DNA of 64,000 nt, taken from contig NZ_KI519432.1 in assembly GCF_000482465.1 (NCBI RefSeq), positions 3,116 through 67,115 of the forward strand. The letters are read 5' to 3'. The translations under genes and the position numbers were made by a program. Under the pieces are notes generated by a model. That model worked only from the letters and a program-made list of their open reading frames with translations, was not told where the DNA came from and ran no database searches. Source of the stretch: Runella limosa DSM 17973. GTDB taxonomy: Bacteria > Bacteroidota > Bacteroidia > Cytophagales > Spirosomataceae. Below are positions 25,423-32,791 of the stretch, in pieces (the stretch's first letter is position 1; each line of letters starts with the position of its first letter).

Positions 25423-26622
25423 ATGTCAGAAAAAAAGAAAGTTGTTTTAGCATTTAGTGGAGGTCTTGATACCTCGTTTTGTGTCAAATATTTGTCAGAA
25501 GACAAAGGCTACGAAGTTCACTCGGTATTGGTCGATACTGGAGGTTTTTCGGACGAAGAACTGAAGGCCATCGAAGCTCGTGCGTATTCGTTGGGTGTAA
25601 AGTCGCACGCGACTATCTCAAAAACAGCGGCTTACTACGACGAGTGTATCAAATACTTGATTTTTGGAAATATTCTGAAAAATAACACGTACCCACTTTC
25701 GGTGAGTGCCGAGCGTATTTTTCAGGCCATTGCAGCGGCGGAGTTTGCCAAAGAAATTGGCGCAGCGGCCATTGCCCACGGAAGTACAGGCGCAGGAAAC
25801 GACCAAGTACGTTTCGACATGGCGTTCCGCATCATCATGCCTGAAGCCGAAATCATCACTCCGATTCGCGACATGCGCCTTTCACGCGAAGCCGAAATCG
25901 AATACTTAAAGTCAAAAGGAGTTGATCAAGAATGGCATAAAGCAGCGTATTCTATCAATAAAGGTTTGTGGGGAACATCGGTAGGGGGAAAAGAAACCTT
26001 GACTTCAAATAACTACTTGCCAGAAAGTGCGTTCCCAACGCAGGTAAGCAAAACGGAGGCTGAACGTGTTACGTTGGGCTTCGAAAAAGGTGAACTTTGC
26101 TCGCTCAACGGCGAAGCAATGAGTGCCGTAGAAGTGATTCAAAAATTGACCGAAATCGCAGCACCTTTCGGTATCGGACGTGACATCCACGTGGGTGACA
26201 CCATCATTGGTATCAAAGGCCGCGTTGGTTTTGAAGCAGCCGCGCCGTTGGTAATTATCAAAGCGCACCACACCTTGGAAAAACACGTATTGAGTGAGCA
26301 ACAATTGTATTGGAAAGAACAATTGGCCAACTGGTACGGAAGTCTGTTGCACAAAGGCCAATTTATGGAGCCTGTAATGCGCAACATCGAGACATTCTTG
26401 GCCGATACCCAAGCCCACGTTTCGGGATTGGTACACGTTCATTTGGCACCGTATCGTTTCCACGTTGAAGGCATTGAATCAAACTACGATTTGATGTCGT
26501 CGGTGTTTGGTAGCTACGGTGAAATGAACAACGCTTGGACAGGCGACGACGTTCGTGGTTTTGCCAAAGTAGCGTCAAACCAAGTGATGATTTATCAGAA
26601 AATTAGTGAGTTGAATCAGTAA
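25423..26622 (+). CDS. argG: Argininosuccinate synthase
   Basis: 399 aa from MSEKKKVVLAFSGGLDTS; the five upstream in-frame codons are unlikely to be translated. The ATP-pyrophosphatase P-loop AFSGGLDTSF is at the N-terminus. HGSTGAGNDQVRFD binds ATP and aspartate, and SINKGLWGTSVGG contacts citrulline. The enzyme joins citrulline and aspartate, using ATP, to argininosuccinate in the cytoplasm. The usual follow-on arginine genes (argC, argD, argF-like) are not next to it: the next gene encodes an unrelated exported hydrolase-like protein. Confidence 0.95.
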   Translation: MSEKKKVVLAFSGGLDTSFCVKYLSEDKGYEVHSVLVDTGGFSDEELKAIEARAYSLGVKSHATISKTAAYYDECIKYLIFGNILKNNTYPLSVSAERIFQAIAAAEFAKEIGAAAIAHGSTGAGNDQVRFDMAFRIIMPEAEIITPIRDMRLSREAEIEYLKSKGVDQEWHKAAYSINKGLWGTSVGGKETLTSNNYLPESAFPTQVSKTEAERVTLGFEKGELCSLNGEAMSAVEVIQKLTEIAAPFGIGRDIHVGDTIIGIKGRVGFEAAAPLVIIKAHHTLEKHVLSEQQLYWKEQLANWYGSLLHKGQFMEPVMRNIETFLADTQAHVSGLVHVHLAPYRFHVEGIESNYDLMSSVFGSYGEMNNAWTGDDVRGFAKVASNQVMIYQKISELNQ

Positions 26623-26639
26623 TTCGTTAGGTGTGAAAA

Positions 26640-26688
26640 GTTATCTGTTATTAGTTACTTCTTAAAAGGGTTTCTAGTAACAGATAAC
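26640..26688 (+). repeat. 11-bp inverted repeat after argG
   Basis: GTTATCTGTTA (26640-26650) and TAACAGATAAC (26678-26688) are perfect complements with a 27-base spacer; variants of ATAACGGATAAC follow. It may be a terminator-like or regulatory structure, though it lacks a T run. Confidence 0.4.
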
Positions 26689-26720
26689 CAATAACGGATA
26701 ACGAGAATCTCAAGTGTCGC

Positions 26721-27743
26721 ATGAGAAAAGCTTTACTCTTTATAATCGCGTTTTTGTGGGTAGTGTTGGAGAGTAGGGCTCAAAACGAAGGGTGGGCTAT
26801 CTGTAACAGCGGCGCTAATTTGTACTTCAAAATAGTAGGTAGTGGCAATCCTGTCCTCGTCGTTAGTGACGTGGGAAATTCGTCGAGCTACTTAAAAGAG
26901 CTCGTCCAAAAGCTATCGGAAACTAACCGTGTTGTCTTCTACGACCCGCGCGCAACGGGCAAAAGTCGTTTTCCGTACATCAGTGACTCTACGGTCAATT
27001 TCAACAAAGCGGTGGCCGATATTGAGGCTCTCCGAATGGTGTTGCGTATTCCGAAATGGTCGGTGATGGCGCACGGTTTTGGGGCTAAAATTGCCTGTGC
27101 GTATGCGTCGCAAGCGGGTTCGCATTTGGGACAACTTATTCTTGTGAATCCCGTTTCGATGACGACCTTACCCAACAGCTCAGATGTGTATTTTGACACG
27201 CACGAGGACTATGGTTTTTCGGGAATGCTGTCGCAAGAAGTCATCAATCGGCGATTTGAAAAACTACAACAGCACCTTCAGACAATTGCACCCGATTCGG
27301 TGGCACGCGCCAAAGCCATCATGGGTTTTCAGGCTGCCACTTACGTACACGATACCCTTCACGAGCCCATAGCGGCAGGATTTTTGTACGAAAAAATTCA
27401 AAATATCGATATAAAGAGCAGGGTAAGTAGTAAATTTGTTCCTAATCCGTTTGATTGTGTTACGAGTATTCGCCAACGCGGAATCCCCGTCATGGTGGTA
27501 TTATCGCGACAACGGTTCAATCTTAGTGGATTGGTAAATTACTGGAAAAAAGCACTGCCTACGGCTTCCATTGCGGTGATTGACCGAGCGCATCATTTCC
27601 CTTGGTTGGACAATCCTGCGGTGTTTTACGCAAAAGTAAATTCGTTCTTACAATCATTTATCCCCGAAACGAATGTCATCGTCGCCCAAAAAAAAGTTAG
27701 TCGTCCTGTCAGGCGCGGGTATCAGCGCCGAAAGCGGTATTAA
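26721..27743 (+). CDS. Exported alpha/beta-hydrolase-fold protein lacking the catalytic Ser (pseudoenzyme)
   Basis: 340 aa with a signal peptide (ESRAQ at ~22). The fold follows proline-iminopeptidase-like hydrolases: NPVLVVSDVG (oxyanion region), YDPRATGKSRFP, and a C-terminal RAHHFPWLDNP with the usual His. At the nucleophile elbow GxSxG is replaced by AHGFG, placing Gly where the Ser should be. The acid residue region reads LSRQRFN without an obvious Asp. It is therefore probably inactive as a hydrolase and may bind a ligand instead. Its last 71 bp overlap the sirtuin gene in another frame. Confidence 0.7.
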   Translation: MRKALLFIIAFLWVVLESRAQNEGWAICNSGANLYFKIVGSGNPVLVVSDVGNSSSYLKELVQKLSETNRVVFYDPRATGKSRFPYISDSTVNFNKAVADIEALRMVLRIPKWSVMAHGFGAKIACAYASQAGSHLGQLILVNPVSMTTLPNSSDVYFDTHEDYGFSGMLSQEVINRRFEKLQQHLQTIAPDSVARAKAIMGFQAATYVHDTLHEPIAAGFLYEKIQNIDIKSRVSSKFVPNPFDCVTSIRQRGIPVMVVLSRQRFNLSGLVNYWKKALPTASIAVIDRAHHFPWLDNPAVFYAKVNSFLQSFIPETNVIVAQKKVSRPVRRGYQRRKRY

Positions 27744-28383
27744 AACCTTTCGCGATTCGGATGGATTGTGGGAGGGCTATAGCATTGAGGACGTAGCCAC
27801 GCCCGAGGGCTGGCGCAAAAACCCGCAGTTAGTACTTGATTTTTACAACGAACGGCGTAAACAAGCACTTTCAGTAGCGCCCAACGCTGCTCACTTGATT
27901 TTGGCAGAATTGGAGCAGTACTTTGATGTTCAGATTATTACCCAAAACGTCGATAATTTGCACGAAAAAGCAGGTTCTTCCAACGTATTACACCTTCACG
28001 GTGAGCTTTTTCAATCGCGCAGTACCAAAAATCCTCGTTTGGTGTATGACATCAAAGGGTGGGAGTTGAATTTAGGTGACAAATGTGAACTTGGCAGCCA
28101 ACTGCGCCCGAACATTGTGTGGTTTCACGAAGAAGTACCCATGATGGAACCCGCCGTTGAACTGACTGAGCAAGCAGATATTTTTGTGGTGGTAGGTACG
28201 TCGCTGGTGGTATATCCTGCGGCAGGCTTGGTGTACTACGTTCGTCCCCGCGTGCCGATTTTTGTGGTTGACCCCAAAACGCCAGAGCTGGCTGGGAGCA
28301 CCAAGTACGTCACGTTTATTCCCGAAAAAGCGACGGTTGGGATGGAGTTGTTGAAAGAGATGCTGCTGAAAGAGTTTTTGTGA
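27673..28383 (+). CDS. Sirtuin, class III NAD-dependent protein deacylase
   Basis: 236 aa. GAGISAESGIKTFRD binds NAD, TQNVDNLHEKAG and HLHGEL carry the active-site Asn/Asp and His, and VVGTSLVVYPAAGL closes the NAD site. Y58-x2-R61 (DFYNERR) is the Tyr/Arg pair that gives SIRT5/CobB-type enzymes a preference for succinyl or malonyl lysine. The four zinc cysteines of typical sirtuins are absent, as in several bacterial relatives. The start lies 71 bp inside the preceding gene, so the two are transcribed together. Confidence 0.9.
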   Translation: MSSSPKKKLVVLSGAGISAESGIKTFRDSDGLWEGYSIEDVATPEGWRKNPQLVLDFYNERRKQALSVAPNAAHLILAELEQYFDVQIITQNVDNLHEKAGSSNVLHLHGELFQSRSTKNPRLVYDIKGWELNLGDKCELGSQLRPNIVWFHEEVPMMEPAVELTEQADIFVVVGTSLVVYPAAGLVYYVRPRVPIFVVDPKTPELAGSTKYVTFIPEKATVGMELLKEMLLKEFL

Positions 28384-28389
28384 AAAGCT

Positions 28390-28938
28390 ATGAATCGTCT
28401 CGTAAAGGATAATTTATTTCAGTTAAAAACAATTTTTCAGGCACACAAGGTTGAAAGAGCCTACGTGTTTGGCTCAGGAGCCACTGAAAACCTCAACGAT
28501 GAGAGTGATATTGATTTTTTAATATCATTTGAAGAAGAAATTGAACCACTAGAAAAAGGAGAACTATGGTGGTCTCTGTATGATTCTTTAAAAATAGTTC
28601 TTAAGTAGTTGAGCAAAAGTTCTAGGGTAATTCAAAGTAGCCTCGGTAGAGGCGAAACATTTGTAGTAGCATAAGGATATTTTTTTAATTTTTGCTTCGG
28701 AGAAGCATAACCTATTGCTTTGTTATGCTTCTCCGAAGCAAAAGGATTCGAACTTTATGGACGGATTTCTTATTCTACAAAGGTTTTGCTTCGCCGAAGC
28801 AAAATAAATTACTAATACACTAAAATTTATGCGCAACTACTTAAAAGGGAAGTTGATTTGTTGACAGAAAATTCTCTTAAAAATCCTTACTTTATCAAAG
28901 AAGTGTTGAACACGAGGGAATTAGTGTATGGACAATAA
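28390..28938 (+). pseudogene. MNT-type nucleotidyltransferase antitoxin, interrupted by a 236-bp insertion
   Basis: Codons 1-72 encode the minimal nucleotidyltransferase core, FGSGATENLNDESDIDF (GS-x10-D-x-D). The frame then stops in the inserted element. Removing 28605-28840 and one TTAA copy restores the frame exactly: ...KIVLK-REVDLLTENSLKN, then PYFIKEVLNTRELVYGQ, stop at 28936-28938. The restored protein is ~103 aa, the usual size of MNT antitoxins that AMPylate and neutralise HEPN toxins. A remnant of the HEPN partner follows. Confidence 0.85.
28605..28840. mobile_element. 236-bp non-coding insertion with TTAA duplication
   Basis: Flanked by TTAA on both sides (28601-28604 and 28841-28844). 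The termini GTAGTTGAGCA and TGCGCAACTAC are inverted repeats (10 of 11). Inside are two inverted hairpin modules with 13-nt tails ending TTTGTAG (28640-28666; 28775-28800 on the minus strand). They enclose a 22-bp perfect inverted repeat (28690-28711 with 28722-28743). It has no gene, so it is a MITE-like, non-autonomous element. Confidence 0.8.
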
Positions 28939-29027
28939 AATCAATTGAGCCAGTCAATATCTGGGCGATAATCATCAATTATCTTCCCATTTTAAAGGTA
29001 GAAGTACAGCAGTTATTGAACAGTTAA
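28928..29027 (+). pseudogene. Remnant of the HEPN toxin partner gene
   Basis: ATGGACAATAAA at 28928 overlaps the restored stop of the nucleotidyltransferase, the usual coupling of MNT/HEPN pairs. From 28941 another frame reads EPVNIWAIIINYLPILK, then VEVQQLLNS and a stop, matching the C-terminal helix of DUF86/HEPN toxins. The intervening catalytic core is deleted and the two ends are out of frame. No toxin can be made. Confidence 0.65.
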
Positions 29028-29043
29028 GAATCAATCATACAAA

Positions 29044-29925
29044 ATGCAACTTTTAGACGGAAAGGCCCTGTCGGCGCAGGTAAAAGCCGAGATTAAAATA
29101 GAAGTAGATAAAATCAAAGCGGAAGGCGGAAAAACGCCCCATTTGGCAGCGATTTTGGTAGGAAATAACGGCGCAAGCGAAACCTACGTAGCGTCAAAAA
29201 TCAAAAGCTGCGAAGAAGTTGGGTTTAAGTCAACGCTCGTGCGGCTTCCCGAAACCACTTCAGAAGCGGAATTACTCACGCACATCGACGCGCTCAACAA
29301 CGATGCCGACATCGACGGTTTTATTGTGCAATTGCCGCTTCCTTCCCACATTTCTGAAAATACCGTGATGGAAGCAGTAGCCCCTGAAAAAGACGTGGAT
29401 GGTTTCCATCCCATCAACGTAGGGCGGATGTGTAAGGGCTTGCCTGCTTATATTTCGGCTACTCCATTTGGGATTTTGGAGATGCTCAAGCGCTACAACA
29501 TTGACACCGCTGGTAAGCACTGTGTGGTAGTAGGACGTAGCCAAATTGTAGGGCTTCCGATGAGTATTTTGATGCAACGTAATACCGCCCCAGGTAACGC
29601 TACCGTGACGATTTGCCACAGCCGTACGCACAACTTGAAAGAGGTTTGTCAAAGCGCAGACATCTTGATTGCGGCGTTGGGACGGCCAGAGTTTATCACG
29701 GCTGATTACGTAAAAGAAGGCGCGGTTGTGATTGACGTGGGTATTACCCGCGTGGTAGATGAGTCCAAAAAGAGCGGCTTTGCCATTAAAGGTGACGTCA
29801 AATTTGACGAAGTAGCACCCAAATCGAGCTACATTACCCCCGTCCCAGGCGGAGTAGGGCTAATGACCATCTGTGGCTTGATGACTAATACACTTTTGGC
29901 CTCGAAAAAAGCCATTTTTAAGTAA
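29044..29925 (+). CDS. folD: Bifunctional methylenetetrahydrofolate dehydrogenase/cyclohydrolase
   Basis: 293 aa. The active-site Tyr and Lys are in [24 protein letters not shown] and [13 protein letters not shown] bind folate, [12 protein letters not shown] is the NADP loop, and [10 protein letters not shown] is near the C-terminus. It interconverts 5,10-methylene-THF and 10-formyl-THF in the cytoplasm, feeding purine and formyl-methionine synthesis. It is independent of the decayed toxin genes upstream, with only 16 bp between them. Confidence 0.95.
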   Translation: MQLLDGKALSAQVKAEIKIEVDKIKAEGGKTPHLAAILVGNNGASETYVASKIKSCEEVGFKSTLVRLPETTSEAELLTHIDALNNDADIDGFIVQLPLPSHISENTVMEAVAPEKDVDGFHPINVGRMCKGLPAYISATPFGILEMLKRYNIDTAGKHCVVVGRSQIVGLPMSILMQRNTAPGNATVTICHSRTHNLKEVCQSADILIAALGRPEFITADYVKEGAVVIDVGITRVVDESKKSGFAIKGDVKFDEVAPKSSYITPVPGGVGLMTICGLMTNTLLASKKAIFK

Positions 29926-29931
29926 CAGCAC

Positions 29932-30684
29932 CTAGCTAGGCATATAATTCAGATCATTGTTACGCTTGAGTTTGATGATACCCGTTGCGTTCAGGAATAA
30001 AATGAACGGATAGGTAGGGTCAAACTCATGCCATTTTACGCCAAAATTGGCCCTTCCGCCCAGTTTGTGGTGGTTGTTGTGGTACGATTCGCCCATCATC
30101 AAAAAATCGAATGGAAGCAGGTTTTTAGCCGTGTCGTTTACTTTAAAATTGGTATAACCGTATTTGTGCGCGTACCAGTTGATGATAACGCCGTGGACGG
30201 GACCCATCAAAAAGTGAATTGGCAACAACAAAAACATCCACCAAGCCGTCGCAAATTGGAGGTAAAATAAGACGTATAATGCGCCCCAACCAATACGAAT
30301 AATCCAATAATCACCCAGACGCTCCATGAACTGCCAGTGAGGAACATCCTTTTTAAACTTGGCAGGAATTTGGTCTTCACGGTGTAAGATATTGTTGTAA
30401 TAATTCTTGGTTTTCCACATCATATCAAAAAGACTCGACGAAAAACTCGGCGAATGAGGGTCTTCTTCGGTGTCGGCGTAGGCATGGTGCAGGCGGTGCA
30501 TTACGCCATACGCATACGGACTTAAAAATGATGAACCTTGAAAAATAAAGGTAAGCGTGTAAAAGAATTTCTCCCAAAACGGGCTCATGGTAAACATTTT
30601 GTGAGCGGCATAACGGTGCAAGAAGAAGGTTTGCATCAAAAGAGACAAATACCAGTGGGCTACAAAAAATAAGAGAATGTACAT
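29932..30684 (-). CDS. Acyl-CoA/fatty acid desaturase
   Basis: 250 aa, with about four membrane helices. The three di-iron histidine boxes are present: HRYAAH (~24-29), HRLHHAYAD (~64), and HNNHH (~205). Box spacing fits delta-9 acyl-CoA-type desaturases, though the protein is shorter than the ~300-aa norm. It introduces a double bond into membrane acyl chains, needing an electron donor. It converges on folD with a 6-bp gap. The 2Fe-2S ferredoxin elsewhere in the window is a possible but unproven donor. Confidence 0.88.
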   Translation of the reverse strand: MYILLFFVAHWYLSLLMQTFFLHRYAAHKMFTMSPFWEKFFYTLTFIFQGSSFLSPYAYGVMHRLHHAYADTEEDPHSPSFSSSLFDMMWKTKNYYNNILHREDQIPAKFKKDVPHWQFMERLGDYWIIRIGWGALYVLFYLQFATAWWMFLLLPIHFLMGPVHGVIINWYAHKYGYTNFKVNDTAKNLLPFDFLMMGESYHNNHHKLGGRANFGVKWHEFDPTYPFILFLNATGIIKLKRNNDLNYMPS

Positions 30685-30791
30685 AAATTGAGAAAATGAA
30701 TTGAAACGATACTCCTACAAAAGTATCGGGAGGGTTTGGAAGAAAAGATGAGAAAAATCAGGTTTCTTTGTTTTTTAAAACAGCATTAAAA

Positions 30792-31079
30792 ATGACATTT
30801 AACGATTTTAAACAAAGTCTCTCGCTCTCAGGGCCATCGTCGGATTGTCCTATTTTAGTGAAAGCGCTTTGGTACGACGCCAAAGGGCAGTGGGATGAAG
30901 CACACGATATAGCTCAGTCGCGGGAAGGCACGCGCGACTACGACCGCTTGCACGCCTATTTGCACCGCAAAGAAGGAGACCAATGGAATGCAGGCTACTG
31001 GTACCGCCGTGCCCGCGCCGAAATGCCAGCCTATTCACTAGAACAAGAATGGGAAGAATTAGTCAAAATGTGGCTGTGA
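30792..31079 (+). CDS. Small conserved-looking cytoplasmic protein, function unknown
   Basis: 95 aa from ATG 30792; an upstream TTG start would add eight unlikely residues. No signal peptide or membrane segment is present. It is rich in Trp and charged residues (ALWYDAKGQWDEAHDIAQ, YLHRKEGDQWNAGYWYRRA), a pattern like a short TPR-type helical pair. I do not recognise a named family. A GAATGTCGA-type repeat starts seven bases after its stop codon. Confidence 0.6.
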   Translation: MTFNDFKQSLSLSGPSSDCPILVKALWYDAKGQWDEAHDIAQSREGTRDYDRLHAYLHRKEGDQWNAGYWYRRARAEMPAYSLEQEWEELVKMWL

Positions 31080-31086
31080 TTTTTAG

Positions 31087-31134
31087 AATGTCGAGTGGAG
31101 ACGGGGTCGCCCGAGCGATGCAGAATGTCGAATA
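31087..31134 (+). repeat. GAATGTCGA-family repeat, locus 1
   Basis: Two GAATGTCGA words flank an insert CGGGGTCGCCCGAGCGATG. It starts within eight bases of the preceding stop codon. Related copies lie at 31732, 35735 and 55995. Confidence 0.7.
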
Positions 31135-31150
31135 GAAATGCAAAACGTGC

Positions 31151-31202
31151 CTCAGGTTGCTCACAACCTGAGTAGCCTGTGCTTTCTGGTTGTGAGCAAC
31201 CA
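31151..31202. repeat. Two GGTTG/CAACC hairpins with complementary loops
   Basis: 31151-31172: CTCAGGTTG, loop CTCA, CAACCTGAG. 31187-31202: TGGTTG, loop TGAG, CAACCA. The second core is the reverse complement of the first. These are likely terminator-like structures between two plus-strand genes. Confidence 0.6.
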
Positions 31203-31288
31203 GAAGACGCGACGTAGGTAAATGCAAGTAAAAAAGTACTTTTGGAGAATAGAACCTATTGACCCACTTTTTTACCATTCATTTCCCC

Positions 31289-31729
31289 ATGAAGTCTTTC
31301 TTTTTTTGTTTCGCTGTGCTGTTGTTTTCGTCGTCTTTCTCAGGGTTTTCACAAGATAAAATAGGGATTGTTAAACACAATCACTTGGCACTTCAAGTGC
31401 CCGATTTGCAGGCGAGTGCGAAGTTTTATGGGGAAGTATTGCAATTAGAACGCATTGAAGTGCCCGACAATTTGAAGGCGATTCGGGCGTGGTTTAAAAT
31501 TGGTGCCGACCAACAAATTCACTTGTTGGCAGGACGTACACAACCCGTCGTCAATGACCGAAATGGTAGCCATTTTGCAATTTTTGTGGCTTCCATGGAG
31601 AAAGCAGAAGCGTATTTAACCCGCCTTAAACTGCCTTTTCACAAACAAACACGCTTTGACGGAGTCATTCAAATCTACGTTCCTGACCCTGACGGGTATT
31701 TGGTTGAACTCAATGAGTGGAAACCCTAG
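31289..31729 (+). CDS. Exported VOC (glyoxalase-like) family protein
   Basis: 146 aa from MKSFFFCFAV, chosen because a signal peptide (ending GFSQ) starts there. A single VOC module follows: NHLALQVPDLQASAKFYGEVLQL at the N-side and IQIYVPDPDGYLVELNEW at the C-side, with His and Glu in metal-ligand positions. Export of a glyoxalase-fold protein is uncommon; the substrate is unknown. GAATGTCGA repeats follow the stop. Confidence 0.8.
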   Translation: MKSFFFCFAVLLFSSSFSGFSQDKIGIVKHNHLALQVPDLQASAKFYGEVLQLERIEVPDNLKAIRAWFKIGADQQIHLLAGRTQPVVNDRNGSHFAIFVASMEKAEAYLTRLKLPFHKQTRFDGVIQIYVPDPDGYLVELNEWKP

Positions 31730-31731
31730 GG

Positions 31732-31780
31732 GAATGTCGAGGGGCGAGTGCAGACGGGGGCGCCCGAGCGATGTCGAATG
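31732..31780 (+). repeat. GAATGTCGA-family repeat, locus 2
   Basis: Begins three bases after a stop codon and contains the same CGGGGGCGCCCGAGCGATG insert as the copy at 31087. Confidence 0.65.
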
Positions 31781-31793
31781 TGCTTTAATGTGC

Positions 31794-31870
31794 CTCAGGT
31801 TGCTGACAACCTGAGTTTATGAATGTGCTTCAGGTTTCTCGAATGTGTCTCAGGTTTCTCAAAACCTGAG
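31794..31870. repeat. CTCAGGTT(G/T) hairpin pair
   Basis: CTCAGGTTG-CTGA-CAACCTGAG (31794-31815) and CTCAGGTTT-CTCA-AAACCTGAG (31849-31870) are perfect 9-bp stems with 4-base loops. They lie between convergent genes and probably end transcription from both sides. Confidence 0.65.
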
Positions 31871-31882
31871 TTCTAATCTCGT

Positions 31883-32791
31883 TTATTTTCTTGCATAAAA
31901 ATACAAGTTGACCGACGGAACATTTCGGCGTTCGCTGAGGGTAAAATAACCTTTGTTGTTTAGGTCAAAACAAACCGCTTCGCCTTGAGGCTCAAAGATA
32001 TATGGCAAACTTTTGGTAGGGGCGCGAAGCAGCACTTCGCCTACAGTTTCGGTGGCTTTGCGCTTCCAATAATAGATGGCGGTATAGCCTCGAACGATAA
32101 CTTCGGTACCAATTGTTGAAATCGCGCCACCTGTTAAATCTACTCCTACGGTCATTTCCCCTACTTTTTCGGCAGTGATAACTTCCGTCGTAGATTGAGG
32201 GTAAGCCAAGCGATACACACGGGCGTTGGTGAGCCACTTTGTAACGACGTAAATATCTTTTGTCAAAGGGTCAAGCAGCAACGTTTCGGAGTCATAAGCC
32301 CCGTCGGGAAAGCGAAAACGAATCCAATCAAAATTGGTGATTTTTGAGGTCAATGTGCTAGGCTCTGGAAAACGGTAGATTTGTTTGATGTCCCGAACGT
32401 TGGAGTTATCTCCAATATCAGCCAGATAAATGTACGACTCATTGGCGTCGGGGCCTGGGCCCACGGCCATGTCTTCCCAGTCATAATTGATAAAAGGAGT
32501 GGTATAATTTGCCACAATTTTACCTTGGCGGTCAAGTAGATAAATGCGGTCAGGCGAGCCAGCATCTTCGTGTGTCCAGAGAAAACCAGCTTGTTTTTTA
32601 CTATCGGCCAAGCCTGAAGCCTCATCAAGTTCATCGGCGGGAGAAACAGCATGAGCGGTTGGGGTTCCCGAAAAATTCTCCGACAACTCCGTAGGTTCAC
32701 CAGGAGTTGGAGTAGGTTTTTCACATGATATAATTAAAAAGGCGCAGATACTTACCAAATAACAAAGTTTATTCACGGCAGTTGTTTTCAA
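31883..32791 (-). CDS. Beta-propeller-like lipoprotein, function unknown
   Basis: 302 aa with a lipoprotein signal (AFLIISC, Cys ~23) and a Pro/Thr spacer. Repeated strand motifs such as ASGLADSKKQAGFLWTHEDAG, DRIYLLDRQGKIVANY and YIYLADIGDN suggest a six-bladed propeller like SdiA-regulated or strictosidine-type proteins. No catalytic residues could be assigned. Its start overlaps the end of the OmpA-like gene by four bases (ATGA), so the two are co-translated and likely act together in the envelope. Confidence 0.65.
   Translation of the reverse strand: MKTTAVNKLCYLVSICAFLIISCEKPTPTPGEPTELSENFSGTPTAHAVSPADELDEASGLADSKKQAGFLWTHEDAGSPDRIYLLDRQGKIVANYTTPFINYDWEDMAVGPGPDANESYIYLADIGDNSNVRDIKQIYRFPEPSTLTSKITNFDWIRFRFPDGAYDSETLLLDPLTKDIYVVTKWLTNARVYRLAYPQSTTEVITAEKVGEMTVGVDLTGGAISTIGTEVIVRGYTAIYYWKRKATETVGEVLLRAPTKSLPYIFEPQGEAVCFDLNNKGYFTLSERRNVPSVNLYFYARK

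Noticed and set aside
26721..28383. A fusion or programmed frameshift joining the hydrolase-like protein to the sirtuin
   Set aside because: Each frame has its own complete start and stop and the sirtuin has a good N-terminus; a simple 71-bp overlap explains the arrangement, despite an eight-A run in it.
28690..28743. The 22-bp palindrome considered as a stand-alone terminator of the sirtuin transcript
   Set aside because: It lies inside the inserted element and interrupts a gene, so its presence is explained by the insertion, although it could still stop transcription.
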